From: Sternotherus odoratus
Lineage: Eukaryota; Chordata; Testudines; Kinosternidae
Reading direction: 5' to 3'
Assembly: GCA_032164245.1 (NCBI GenBank)
Contig: JAVMKO010000001.1
Location: 17,707,603-17,771,602 of the forward strand
Length of the DNA stretch: 64,000 nucleotides
This document shows positions 1 to 11,602 of the stretch, in pieces; the first letter of the stretch is position 1; each line of letters starts with the position of its first letter. The notes beneath the pieces were generated by a model, which searched no databases, was not told where the DNA came from, and saw nothing but the letters and a program-made list of their open reading frames with translations. The position numbers and the translations under genes are program-made.

Positions 1-1040
1 TGACATTATATTGCATCAACAAATCAGCAAGCTTTTGCAGTTAATTACAGTAATTCAAAATCAGACTGTCTTTATTTGAGGCAGTGCCTGAACTACTCAT
101 AGCATCGGAAAGTGGGGTTATAATATTTCTGGTTATATTAAACCTTGCTTCTGTGGGTTTTTTCACCCTCTTTAATTACCTTCTCTGCCTCTCTCCCCTT
201 CCCTGCTTTTTAAGAGTTCAATAGAAGAAGGACTGTAGCTCAGCTATGATAGATACAGATTTTGCAAATAATGATTTGGGCCCATGAACCTGAAACTGGA
301 TCAGTGTGTTCAGAGCCCAGGTCCCTCTACCCTTACTCACCTGACTCATACAACTTCAGCTGGGCTACGTGTGTGAATGCGTCAAGGAAAATTTGGCTCA
401 TGTTTAGCCAAAGCTCTGATGTGACTAGATAGAGTAAAATAAAGATTGGAGTCATTGTTTTCCTTGGCGTGCTACCGAATGTGCATTTTGTTTTGGATGC
501 CTTAGTGCAGCCATATTTTCTGAGGTAACAATTTTTACTCCAGGATAGCTTCTCCATATGACATCATTGGGGGCTGGGCTCTGTGAGTGTATTCTGGAAG
601 TGCAGCTATTGTATGAGTCATGTTCTCCTCTGCACCTTGCCAGTTTCCCAGAAGATATCATTGCAGGAAGTGATATGGGTAGAAATAACCTAATACAATA
701 TGATGTATTTTATTATTATCATCATCATTATTAAAAATTCTATAGAACGTATAACATTCAGTACTCGGGTCTATTATTCTGTCAGAAATAACATTACCTG
801 TTCCCTAGTCACTGATAACTTGGAATTCAATAATCTTGTGAATCAGTGTCCTAGTAGAAAAAGCACAGTATGGAGTATTAGTTGGTGTCTGCCACCAGAT
901 CACCAGATCACATTAGGGAACAGAATGATGAGATCCTGGCCATCTATTTGGAGTGTGCAGGGACTTCAGTACAAGTGACGTGCGCTGGAAGTATCATTCT
1001 GCCAATATTAAAACATCCTTGGAATTTCTAAATATTATAG
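1..1040. other. Unassigned non-coding DNA
   Basis: No open frame longer than about 90 codons is present and none resembles a known protein. There is a short ATT/ATC-rich run near 710-735 and a 10-bp tandem duplication (accagatcac-like) near 893-912. No repeat family is recognised with confidence; the right edge grades into the CR1 remnant. Confidence 0.6.
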
Positions 1041-2975
1041 AATTCAGTTGAAATGCTAAGTGTTGCATCCAACCCAGGGAAATTCTATATTAGACCATAT
1101 CTTGACAGATAAAGAGAAACTGGCCACAGTACTACATTTTAATGGTAGCTTAGGTACAAGTGGACATGACTTGATCACATTTCTAATGAGCAAACTGAAT
1201 ACAGTGAAGACCAGTAATAAATATACTTGATGCTTTAAAAGGGCCTGTTTTACAAAGCTGAAAACAGTTACAAGTTAAATCAGCTGAGAGGAAAAATTTT
1301 AATCAGAAAAATGTAAATGATAATTAGGAATGTTTAAGAACACTTTACTAGATGCCAAAAAGCTAGAATCCCACAACCAAAAAAGAAAAAATATCTTGGT
1401 TAAAAAACCCAACAACCTGTCTTATAAGGGAAGTGAAGGCAGCTATAAAAAATAAAATAATATATAGCAAAGGGAAGAATGAGTGTAAGGAATATAAATC
1501 AGAAGCTAGGAATTGTAAAAAAAAATAATAATTTGAGAAGTAAAGGAACACTTCTGGCTAGCAGTATAGGATAATAAGAAGTTCAAGTATGTTAGGAACA
1601 AAAAGAATCATAATAATGATATTGGTCCATTAATAGATGGAAATGGTGGAATTATTAATAAAAATGCAGAAAAGCTAGAATAGTTCAATGAATATTTCTA
1701 TTCATTTGGGGGAAAAACAAATGATGATGTTATATGATAACACACTTTTCATGATATTAGCATCTCAGGAGGATGTTAAGCAGCAGCTACTAAAGTTAGA
1801 CATCTTTAAATCAGCAGGTCTGGACAACTTGCATCCAAGAGTTTTAAAAGACCTGACTGAGGATATTTCTGGACCATTAATGTTATTTACAATAAGTCTT
1901 GGAAAACAGGGGAAGTTTCAGAATACTGGAAGAAAGATAATGTTGTGGTAATATTTTAAAAAGCATAAACAGTTTGACCCACAGGTAGGTATAAACCTGT
2001 GAGTTTGACATGGGTCTCTGGTAAGATAACAGAGTGTCTGATACACCACTTGATTAATAAAGAATTAAAGGAGGCTAATATAATTAAGGTAAATCAGTAT
2101 GGGTTTATGGAAAATAGATCCCATCAAACTAATTTGTAATCTCATAAAAAAAAAGATATCAAGTGTGGTTGATAAAGATAATAATGTTGCTGTAGTATAC
2201 TTAGAATTCTGTATGGTTTTTGACTTGATACCGGATGGTCTTTTGATTAAAAATTAGAATGATGTAAAACATGGTACACTTTACATGGATTAAAAGCTGG
2301 CTAACCAATAGGTCTCAAAATGTAATTGTATCATAATTGAAAGACTGTTTCTAATGGGGCCCTCAGACATCAGTTCTTGGCCCTGTGCTAGTTAACATAT
2401 GTTTCAGTGACCTGGAAGGAAACATAAAATCATCACTGATGAAGTTTGCAGATGATGAAAACATTGGGGGAGTGGTAAAGAAGAGATAGGTCAGTGTGAT
2501 CTGAATCATTGTGTAAGCTGGGCACGAGCAAACGCTATGCATTTAATACAGTTAAATGTATACAACTAGGAACAAAGAATGTAGGTCATGCTTACAGGAT
2601 GGGGGACTCTATCTTGGAAAGCACTGATTCAGAAGAAGATTTGGGGGTAGTGATGGATAATCAGCTGAACATATGATACAAGTGGTTATGTTGTGGCCGA
2701 AATGGCAAATGCGATGAACAGGGGAATCTCAATTAGGAGTAGACAGGCTAATTTTATCTCTATTTTGCACTGGTGCAACAGCAGCTGCAATACTGTGTTC
2801 AGTTCTGATATCCACAATTCAAGAAATATGGTCATAAATTGGAGACGGTTCACGGAAGAGTGACAAGAATGATTAAAGGATTAGAAAACATGACTTATAG
2901 TGATAGAATTGAGGAACTCAGTATATTTAGCTTAACAAGGAGAAGGGTTAGGGATGACTTAATCACTGTCTGTAA
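1040..2975 (+). pseudogene. Decayed CR1 LINE, reverse transcriptase part
   Basis: CR1 is a non-LTR retrotransposon whose ORF2 encodes an endonuclease and a reverse transcriptase. Translating this stretch across several frames gives blocks typical of the CR1 RT: SPLIDGNG-like (IGPLIDGNGGIINKNAEK) near 1620-1675, KSAG-DNLHPRVLK near 1810-1850, a SWKTGEVSEYW-like block near 1900, SVLGPVLVNI near 2370-2400, and FADDENIGG near 2446-2475, which is the catalytic YADD/FADD box. Many stops and frameshifts separate them, so it is long dead. The 5' limit is approximate; endonuclease sequence is not evident. The copy continues after the MITE and after the DIRS insertion. Confidence 0.85.
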
Positions 2976-3252
2976 GGGTACGTCTATACTACCCACTGGA
3001 TCAGGGGATAGTGTTTGATGTATCGGTGATCGATTTATCGCGTCTCGTCTAGATCTGATAAATTGATCCCCAAACACACTCCCTGTAGTAAGCAGAGTCG
3101 ACGGGATCCGCCGTGGTCGACTCGCCGCCATGAGGACAGCAAGGTAAGTCTAACTAAGATACTTTGACTTCAGCTACGTGAATAACGTACCTGAAGTTGC
3201 GCATCTTAGTTCAACACTCCTCTACCTCTCCCCCCCCAGTGTAGCCCAGGCC
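2976..3252. mobile_element. Harbinger-like MITE inside CR1
   Basis: The ends are imperfect inverted repeats (gggtacgtctatact at the left, agtgtagcccaggcc at the right). They are flanked by TAA at 2973-2975 and TAA at 3253-3255, the 3-bp TWA-type duplication of PIF/Harbinger elements. Deleting the insert rejoins a CR1 3'UTR sequence (gtctgtaagtacc). The centre holds a palindromic core around cgatttatc (3031) and a Sal I-like gtcgac pair. It is non-coding. Related copies lie at 16921-17137, 28957-29238 and 54858-54926. Confidence 0.75.
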
Positions 3253-3357
3253 TAAGTACCTAAGTGAGAAGCAAGTATTTAATACTGGGCTCCTCCATCT
3301 ATCAGAGAAAGGTAAAGACTAGACAAATTCAGACTGGAAATAAGGCATAAATCTTTA
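3253..3357 (+). mobile_element. CR1 3'UTR, middle piece
   Basis: The sequence from taagtacctaag to agactggaaataaggcata is the usual CR1 3'UTR segment. It is isolated between the Harbinger-like MITE on its left and the DIRS element on its right, and it continues at 8278. Confidence 0.8.
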
Positions 3358-3397
3358 ATTCTTCTTCGAGTGCTTGCTCATATGCATTCCAGTTATC
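3358..3397 (+). repeat. DIRS left inverted terminal repeat
   Basis: This segment begins ATT-cttcttcgagtgcttgctc and its reverse complement is found at 7940-7980 with only a small indel (ctcggag in place of ctcgaag context). It serves as the left terminus in the circle-junction model for DIRS integration. Confidence 0.85.
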
Positions 3398-4950
3398 GTC
3401 AGTCCTTGGCCGCTGTCTCTGTCCCGGTACCGATCAAGACTTAGATCTCCGTACCACTCATATAACCGCCCAGCCTACAGGTCCTGTTCTAAATCTCAGG
3501 ACCGTGACTGCCATTGCTCCCAGACGCGGCACCACTCGCCGGCACCAAAGCAGATGGGCGCCCCCTCGGCACCCCCGTGGCCGTCCAGATCTGCCTTGGT
3601 ATCGCCATGCTCGGAGCAGAGCTTCGCCAGAAGCCAGGTGGCAGACCAGCCCGCTGGCTTGCAAGGTCCATGGCTAGATCAACCATCGGACCAAGCACAG
3701 GGCTCCTCGCAATGGCCCTTCTGGACCCCCTGGGCATACCACCAGTCCCAGGGTGGCCCCTTGGGCATTTCTTTGGCCCCAGACTCCAAAGTCCCTGAGG
3801 CGACCCTCAGCCGTCCCCCAGCCAGTGGGTCAGATGGACCCACATTGCATGGTTGGGCCCACACATCAGGGTCAGCGCCTTCCCACCACGCTCTTCCCCC
3901 GGAGCAAGCTATGGAGACTATCCCACAGGGAGTGTCGTCTTCCTCCTCGCCCGATGAAGCGGTGGCGGGCATCTCAGTATCCAGTCCCCCACCCGTTGAC
4001 CTGCCTGCTGACCAGGCTCTTCTTGAAAGAGTAGCCAAGGGTATGAACCTTCAGGCCGAGGAAGTCATTGAGGTAGAAGACCCGGTGGTCAACATCCTCA
4101 AGGCGGGCGGCCCTACAAGGGTGGCCCTCCCTTTAATCAAAACAATTCAAAAATCAATGGCCACCATATGGCAGACCCCTGCCTCCGTCAGCTAAGGGGG
4201 TTGAACGGAAATACTTTGTCTCGGCCAAGGACCAGAAGTACCTTTTTACCCATCCCCTTCCCTGCTCCCTGGTGGTGGACTCTGTAAACCAAAAAGAGCG
4301 CCACGGGCAGCAGGCCCCAGTCCCTAAATCCAGGGAGGCCAAAAGGATGGACCTGTTTGGCCGTAAGATATTCTCTGCGGGGGGGTTTACAGCTGAGGGT
4401 GACAAATCAACAAGCCCTCCTCAGCAGGTATACCTTTAACACCTGGGACTCAATGCAGAAATTTAGGGACCTAGTGCCGGCAGAGTCCAAGGAGGAATTC
4501 GGGGCCTTTCTGGATGAAGGCAAGAAGGTAGCCAAGACCTTCCTTCAGGCGGCCTTGGATTTGGCGGACTCCGCAGCCAGAACCTTAGCCTCGGGAGTAT
4601 CCATGAGGCGGATATCGTGGCTTCAGGCTTTGGGGCTTCTGCTGGAGGTCCAGTATACTATTCAGGACCTACTTTTTGATGGCTCGGCCCTCTTCTCAGA
4701 AAAAACTGACTCTAGGCTACAAACACTGAAGGACTCAAGAGTAACGATGTGTAACTTGGGGATGCATACTCTAGTTACGCAAAGGAAGCCATTCAGACCG
4801 CCACCGCGCCGCTTTTATCCGCCATCACGCCCCAATCAGGACTCCTACTGGAGAAGGGGGCGTGGAGGCCGCAGGTGCTCCTCCTCTGGCCAACCGGGCC
4901 GCTCCCAACAGGCCCAGAAGCCCCCCCAGGGGGATAAGTCAAACTTCTGA
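3374..4950 (+). pseudogene. DIRS gag-like ORF1, frameshifted
   Basis: The first open piece runs 3374-4195 (273 codons) with an Arg/Ser-rich N-terminus (RYRSRLRS) and a long Pro/Ser/Gln-rich middle. At about 4185 the family-like sequence moves one frame (SAKGVERKYFVSAKDQKYLF, then SREAKRMDLFGRKIFSAGG). Near 4390 it moves again into the frame of 4357-4950 (LQLRVTNQQALLSRYTFNTW; LQAALDLADSAART; a basic RGRGGRR tail). These blocks fit the putative nucleocapsid ORF of vertebrate DIRS elements. Two frameshifts are needed, so no intact product is expected. Function is assigned from position and general resemblance only. Confidence 0.75.
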
Positions 4951-5065
4951 AGGTGCGCTCAGGGGCAGAGTACCAGCTGTAAACATAGATGCACCATTCC
5001 AGAACAGACTGTCCCACTTCCACTGTGCCTGGTCCAGCATAACCTCGGACCAATAGGTCCTTCGC

Positions 5066-6800
5066 ATGGTGGAGGCGGGATATTCGCTCCAGTTTTCCTC
5101 CTTCCCGTCCTCCTATCCTCCCTCCTCATCCCTCTTCAGGGACCCTTCTCATGAGCAACTCCTCCTGCAGAAGGTGCACTCGCTCCTGTCTCTAGGGGCC
5201 ATCAAACTGGTCCCGGAGGAGTCGAAGGACAAGGGGTTCTACTCCTCTTACTTCCTCATACCCAAGGCGAAAGGGAGCTTAAGGCCCATCCTAGACCTTC
5301 GCGGACTCAACAAATACATGGCCAAATTCAAGTTTCTCATGGTCTCCCTGGGTATGATCATCCCATCCTTGGATCCCGGAGACTGGTACTCTGCCCTCGA
5401 CATGAAGGATGTGTATTTCCATATTGCCATCAAGCCCTTGCACAGGTGTTTTCTCAGATTCGTGGTGGCAAAAGAACACTACCAATTCACGGTCCTACCC
5501 TTCGGCCTGTCCACAGCACCCAGGGTGTTCACCAAGTGTATGGCAGTGGTCGCAGCATTCCTCCGCCAACACTGCGTTCAAGTTTACCCATACCTGGATG
5601 ATTGGCTGGTAAAGGACACAAGTACGCTCCCAAATAAAGCTAATCTTGGACACGTTCAACTGTCTTGGAATCCTCCTCAACGAGGAGACATCGACCCTAG
5701 AGCCCACCCAGAAATTAGAGTTCATAGGGGCTCTCCTGGACTCCTCTACAGCCAGGCCGTCCCTGCCTCCGACCCGCTTCAATGCCATCAACTCGGCCAT
5801 ACAGAGCGTACGTGCCTTCCCAGCCGCCACTGCACGAACGTTCCTGAGCCTCCTAGGGCACATGACATCATGCACGAACGTCAACAAACATGCCAGGCTG
5901 TGCCTCCGCCCGCTGCAGGCGTGGCTGGCATCGGTCTACAGACCTCACAGATACGACCTCAATTATCTCCTTACCATTCCCAGAGGCACTCTAGATGCCC
6001 TCAGCTGGTGGTCGGATCAGGATCTCGTCTGCGAGGGCATTCCCTTTCACCCCCCGCAGCCGTCCATGTCCTTGGTCACGGATGCTTCGTCCCTCAGTTG
6101 GGGAGCACACCTGGGGGACCTCAGAACCCAGGGGCCTATGGCCAGCAATCCGATCTACTCCTGCACATCACCGTCAGGGAACTCAGGGCCATACGCTTAG
6201 CCTGCCAGACGTTCACGACAGTACTGACAGGCCATTGTGTTTCAGTGCTGACTGACAACACTACGGCCATGTATTATCATGTACTATATCAACAAACGGG
6301 GGGGGGGGGGCCTCAGTCAACCCCCCTCTGCAAAGAGGCCATTCTCCTCTGGGAGTTCTGCATAGCCCATGCCATTCACCCAGTTGCCTCATTCCTCCCA
6401 GGGGTCCAGAACACACTGGTGGACTGCCTCAGCAGGTCCTTTCAGTCACACGAATGGTTGATCCGACCCGACGTAATCAGGCCAATCTTCCTAAGGTGGG
6501 GGTTTCCCCAGGTGGACCTGTTCGCGACCCTCCAGAACAGGACGTGCCACCTGTTCTGCTCCTTCTGGGGTGCTTCCCTGGGCTCCCTGACGGACGCCTT
6601 TCTGTTTCCCTGGACAGGCCGCCTACTTTACGCGTTCCCTCCATTCCCGCTCATACACAAGGTGATCCTCAAGATCAAGAGGGACAAAGCCCGCATCATT
6701 CTCATAGCCCCGGCGTGCTCAGGCAATGCTGGTACACGTCTCTCCTCCAGCTGGCAATGCAGCCGCCACTGGCCCTCCCGCTGTGGCCGGATCTGATTTC
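5066..6800 (+). pseudogene. DIRS reverse transcriptase/RNase H region, broken
   Basis: Open frame 5066-6796 starts in genuine RT sequence: PILDLRGLNKYM near residue 73, SALDMKDVYFHI (motif A) near residue 110, VLPFGLSTAPRVF (motif B) near 142 and YLDD (motif C, bases 5591-5602, residues 176-179). After about 5615 the family sequence jumps to another frame (LEPTQKLEFIGALLDS; SLLGHMTSCTNVNKHARLCL), with the RNase H block SLVTDASSLSWGAHLGD near 6073-6120. It then returns to the first frame near 6165 (ITVRELRAIRLA; VLTDNTTAMYY). A run of 13 G at 6298-6310 adds another break. Downstream QVDLFATLQNRTCHLF and DAFLFPWTGRLLYAFPPFPL fit the RNase H tail and Dam-methyltransferase-like block of DIRS polyproteins. 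Two or more frameshifts make it non-functional, although one frame stays open by chance. Confidence 0.85.
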
Positions 6801-6899
6801 ACAGGACCACGGTCATCTCCATCACCCAGACCTCCATTCCCTACACCTCATGGCTTGGCTCCTGCATGGCTGAAAGGCCTGGAGCTCCTCTGCTCTAGC

Positions 6900-7921
6900 C
6901 AAGTTCAAGATATTCTCCTCGGTAGTAGGTAACCTTCCACTCGTGCTACATACTGTGCAAAATGGACCCACTTTTCTCACTGGTGCACACAGTGGAACAC
7001 CATCCTGTCGGAGGCCTCTATACCCACTGTCTTAGATTACCTCCTGGCCCTCAAATAGCAAGGATTCTCAATTCCCTCTATTAGGGTCCATCTAGCAGCC
7101 ATCTCGGCCTTTCATCTGGGGAGTCGGGGACATTCAGTCTTCTCAGACCCCATGGTTTCCAGGTTCCTCAAAGACCTTGAGAGGCTCTTCCCGTATGTCA
7201 AACAACCACTCCCCCCATGGGACCTAAACCTGGTGCTCTCCTGGCTGATGTGGCCCCCATTCGAGCTCCTTGCCACGTGCTCCTTGCTCTGCCTCTCCTG
7301 GAAGGTGGCTTTCCTTGTGGCAATCACTTCTGCATGAAGGGTCTCTGAGATCCGAGCTCTCACCTCAGAGCCTCCCTACACAGTCTTCCATATGGACAAG
7401 GTTCAACTACGCCCCCACCTGGCCTTCCTCCCGAAGGTGGTGTCATCCTTTCATCTAAACCAGGACATATTCCTTCCAGTTTTTTACCCTAAACCCCACA
7501 CCTCCCGGGAAGAACAAAACTTACACACGCTTGATGTGAGCAGAGCACTCACGTTTTATTTACAACGGACAAAGCCATTCCGGAAAATGACCCAGTTGTT
7601 CATTGTGGTTGCAGATCGGATGAAGGGGCAACCCATATCGGCACAGTGCCTGTCCTCCTGGATAATGTCTTGTATCCGGACCTGCTACAATCTGCTGGAA
7701 GCTCAGCCGCACAGGTGACATCACACTCAACCAGAGCCCAAGCCTCCTCGGTGGCGTTCCAGGAGAAAGTCCCGATCCTAGACATCTGTAGAGTGGCCAC
7801 CTGGTCGTCCGTTCACACGTTTGCCAATCACTTTGCCATAGTCCAGCAGATGAAGGATGATGCTGCATTTGGCACAGCAGTATTGCGCTCAGCGGTTGGA
7901 CGATCCGACCCCGTCTCCTAG
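6900..7921 (+). pseudogene. DIRS tyrosine recombinase, broken
   Basis: Tyrosine recombinases integrate DIRS circles using an R, H-x-x-R, Y set. The core is readable in pieces: a SAM-like N-terminal part (AAISAFHLGSRGHS; FLKDLERLFPYVKQPLPPWDLN, 7090-7230), then WKVAFLVAITSA, a TGA stop at 7335-7337, and RVSEIRALTSEPPY, where the Arg codon 7338-7340 is the likely first catalytic residue. RTKPFRKMTQLFIVVADRMKGQPIS follows in another frame. The H-x-x-R box reads HSTR (7724-7735). The usual Tyr position in the ATWSSVHTF-x-x-H-x block reads Phe (7832-7834). The TGA is explicable as CGA to TGA by CpG decay. The frame shifts at least twice. Confidence 0.8.
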
Positions 7922-7939
7922 GTATTACTAGTAGTCACC

Positions 7940-8038
7940 TAACTGGAATGCATATGAGCAAGCACTCGGAGAAGAAGAATCGGTTACTTACCTGTAACTG
8001 TTGTTCTTCGAGATGTGTTGCTCATATCCATTCCAAAC
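7940..8038 (+). repeat. DIRS internal complementary region (ICR)
   Basis: The left half (7940-7980) is the reverse complement of the left end of the element. The right half (7978-8038) is the reverse complement of the right end at 8217-8277, with few mismatches. The two halves abut at AAT (7978-7980). In DIRS-1 this region templates the joining of the two termini into a circle. Confidence 0.85.
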
Positions 8039-8216
8039 CCACCCTCCTTCCCCACTGTTGGATGTGCCGGCAAGGAGGAACTGAAGGGGGTGCTGAGTCG
8101 GCAGGGGTATATATGCGGCACCATAACAGCGCCACTCCAGGGGGCTCCCTAGCCGACCCAGCCAGTTGCTAGGGGAAAAATCTTCTGACAATCGTGCACG
8201 CAGCGCGTGCACACCT

Positions 8217-8277
8217 AACTGGAATGGATATGAGCAACACATCTCGAAGAACAACAGCTACAAGTAAGTAATCAATT
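8217..8277 (+). repeat. DIRS right inverted terminal repeat
   Basis: It runs from ggaatggatatgagcaacac through gtaagtaatcaATT and is complementary to 7978-8037. The 180 bp between the ICR and this end contain a gcacgcagcgcgtgc palindrome (about 8194-8208). Confidence 0.85.
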
Positions 8278-8488
8278 CTTGTGAGAGTAATTAACTGACG
8301 GAACAATTTACCAAGGATGGTGGTGGGCTCTTCATCATTGGCAATTGTTAAATCAAGATTGGAAGTTTTTCTAAACTATATTCTCTAGGAATTATTTTTG
8401 GAGAAGTTCTGTAACCTGTGTAGTATAGGAGGTCAGACTAGATGATCAAAATGGTCCCTTCTGGCCTTGGAATCTATGCCTCTATGAA
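8278..8488 (+). mobile_element. CR1 3' end, right piece
   Basis: This is the rest of the CR1 3'UTR interrupted by DIRS: gagagtaattaactg, caatttaccaaggatgg, aaatcaagattggaagtttt, then the tail ggtcagactagatgatcaaa and tctatgcctctatgaa. It ends in the short tandem tail characteristic of CR1. Confidence 0.85.
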
Positions 8489-11400
8489 TTATTAAACTGG
8501 AAGGTATTTAAAAGATTTTTCTATATAACCCTGTTGGTTTCACCCTTAATGCATGCTGTAGCACTTTTCTAGCCGTGAGCAGTAATTTCATTCTATATCT
8601 AGAACCCCTCTTCAAGAGGGATTAAGGTGGAGGTCTGGGGGGAAGGGTTCAAAAGGGAGCTGTGCTGCCGGGGAGAGTATCTGAGATTGGGTGGGATAGA
8701 TAATTGAAGTACTGCGTAACGAAAATTGGCCTTCTGTGGTGGTAGGTATGCATAGGTTCATGTGCATTTATTAGTGAATCTGCTGGTGTCGCCATCTGTG
8801 CCCCTTTTCTTAGGGCTAAATCCATCCCCATGAGTGGATGATGCAGTTTCAATGGTATTTTTTCTGCAGAAGAATAACGAGAAAGGAGACTACAGGGGTA
8901 TTGTTTTTCTGGTTTATGTCCCCATGGGCAAATATATTACATTACAGTTAAACTGGTCCAGTCTTTTCATACTGAGCCTCTCTGTGGGCTTGTTCTAGTC
9001 ACTTAAATTCTGTGCCTCAATTTCCCTCATTTATTAAACGGTGGCAATACTTACTTACTTTATAGGTGTCCAGTTTTACAGATGAGGGGCCTAGAACTTA
9101 GCCAGATATGGGTGGGGAGATGGGGGCAAGGGAAGGAGACTGTCTAGATTAATTTGTTACTTAAGGTTTGTAAAACCCTCTATGAATGAAAAGTGGTTTT
9201 ATTTTTATACTCTCATTTTTGCTTCAGAAAGCTGCATACACGTGATTTTTCCTGACAGGATAGTAATTCTGATTTATCTGCTTCCCGCGGCAGATGCTTT
9301 TTATAGAACAAATGAAAAGTTGCTGTCACACCTAACCCTCCCCTCCATTTTTTGGTGACTGAAGGCCTGGGGAGTTAGGAGAGTTAATCCCCCAGATCTT
9401 TACTCCTGGGATGTACACAGATTGTAAAACATAAGCTCAGTAGCATTTTTAGAAACTAACGCAGGAGTCAGCAAAAATTTACAGACAGCACTGTGAAAAA
9501 GACCAGCATATCTGATTCATGCCAGCAGTTAGTTATATTCATTTTGCTATACCCCCATCATTTCCCCAAAGGAGAACATCTGGGGGGGCTTATTTCTTGA
9601 ATTAATGAGGTCCTGGAGTTCCAACTGAAGGCAGTCGGAACTGGGGGTGCTCCTTTGAAAATGAGTCATAAACATCTTAAGTGTTCTCTAAAGAAATCAG
9701 AGAGGGAGGCTAGTATAGGTTAGGATGCTAACCTAGGACCCATCCTACCTTACAGGGGTGTTGTGTGAATAAATACATTGCAGACAGAGGGGAGAATGGG
9801 GGCCATGTAAGTACTTAAGGTAAATAGAGCTACTTAATGAAATTACTTCCAAGGGAATTTTCTGTGCGTGTGCACACACACATGTTGCATGGGGGTGAGG
9901 GTCAGTGTAGTGGGGGTGGATTTATTAGAGTATTAAGTAATGCCATAACTAATGGTAACCACTGAAGTAGAATTTTTTTCAAATGTGAGTAACAGGCTTC
10001 GTGCACAACAGAAGGAAATTTGTATAATCCTTACAAGGTTAATTTGTTACTTTCAAAATTACTTTCTTCTGTGGCATTGTGTTGCATTTGGCTTTTTCAG
10101 CAATGCCTGGATTGCAAATGAGTGTGTGAAGAGCATGAAGAGTTAAGGAGATTACAATAAACTAAATATGTGGGACCAAATTCTGCTCTGTTCTGAAGGC
10201 AGAATCTGGCTAAATTAATTTGTGTGTGTCTTCTGTGGAATTACACCAAGGATGAATTTGGTATAAAAGGGCATGCATAAACGTCCACAGATATAGTTTG
10301 GGACCTGAGTCCGATCACCCTTACATCAGCATAAGTCAGAAATAATTCTACTGAAGTGAATAGAAGTTATATTGGTGAATGCAAGAAGAGAATCAGGCCT
10401 GTACCATATATAACCAAGGTTCAGGATGAATCTGCATAACATAATTTCTTATTGTGCATATGCAGGTTTTAATCGTCAGGGAATGAGTCATCACTGGCAA
10501 GGTCTGATTGTGTAGATTGTTTAAAATAAAATGTATTACATGATCATATTAGGCTACGCAAAGGGAAATGGTAAAATATCACAAAGGAAACCATGCATGA
10601 TATAAGATGTGGTCATTTGTCTTCCCCTTAAATTATCAGCTCTGGCATCACTTCATTGTCCATGCTTTGCTGAACAAGTGTCCATGTAAAAGAGTTCTTT
10701 TTAACATGCTATAGGCATGGCAAATTGTTCCTTCAGATTAGCAACAAATGCTATTTTGTATACATATGTGATGTAAAGAGGAAGCATTTTCCATGTTTAA
10801 AACGTTGTATATTGTCTAATACTATGAAGTCTAAAATGTAAATGGCTTTCACACTTTTTTTTTTTTAAGAAGCAATTAGTTGTAGAGCTCAGCATTTCAT
10901 TTCAGCTTGGGTAGGAATGATCAAAGTCGTTTATTTTAACCCCTCATTATGCAGAGCTGATTGCCTAGTCCACCATCTGGTGCAAAAATCTTGATTTTTT
11001 TTTCAGGTATTTATATTTAATATCTTCACAAAATCTAAAGCATCAGAGTTCTGCAAAGTAAAATCTTGATCTTGATCGCAAGATATGTATGGGAAAATAT
11101 TTACCTTCTCTCTTCTCCACCAGGAGTTGAAATATACAAATTCAGAAAAGTTACTCACTCTTAATCATGTAAGTGAAATAGCAATGGTATCATGATAAGC
11201 AGGTAGGACGAGCAATACAGAAGGGAGGGAGTTAGGGAAAGACTATTGTCAGAAAAGAAAAGGTACGTTGACATTACAATACATGGATGTGATTAGTTAG
11301 TGTGATACTTTATTAAATGAAAAGATAGTAACATAACTGAGCATGATTGAAAAGTGAATAGAGAGAGGTGCAGAATGTCAAAGGAGAAACAGAAGAGGTA

Positions 11401-11602
11401 GAACAGTGATAAGTACTAGATAACAAAAGTGAATTTGTATGGAATAGTCACTAATATGAAGAGTATGCTCCAAGATAGTGGAAGTCACAGAGAGGGATTT
11501 TTGCTTGTTTTGGGGTTTTAACTAAGCTCTGTGAATTCTCTGCTGATCAGTGTATTCATTTCAGTTTCGTAGTCTTGTGCATGCAAATTTAGTAGTCTAG
11601 CT
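8489..11602. other. Non-coding DNA with faint old repeats
   Basis: No coding signal is visible. 8970-9080 resembles the MIR SINE core and tail (gtcacttaaattctgtgcct, caatttccctcatttatt). 10296-10405 is a degenerate palindromic piece (gacctgagtccgatcaccc opposite gagaatcaggcc) of a kind seen elsewhere in the window. A short CA tract is at 9872-9880. The rest is unassigned. Confidence 0.5.

Larger units (their letters stand above)
3358..8277 (+). mobile_element. DIRS-type tyrosine-recombinase retrotransposon
   Basis: DIRS elements are reverse-transcribed but integrate through a tyrosine recombinase, so they lack target-site duplications and carry split inverted termini. This copy has a gag-like region, an RT/RNase H region with a downstream methyltransferase-like block, and a tyrosine recombinase, in that order on the plus strand. 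The left end (ATT then cttcttcgagtgcttgctc) and right end (gtaagtaatcaATT) are both complementary to adjacent halves of an internal complementary region at 7940-8038, the DIRS-1 arrangement. ATT sits at both boundaries (3358-3360 and 8275-8277) and as AAT at the junction of the internal region (7978-7980). The flanks form one CR1 3'UTR. All three frames are disrupted, so the copy is non-autonomous today. Confidence 0.9.
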
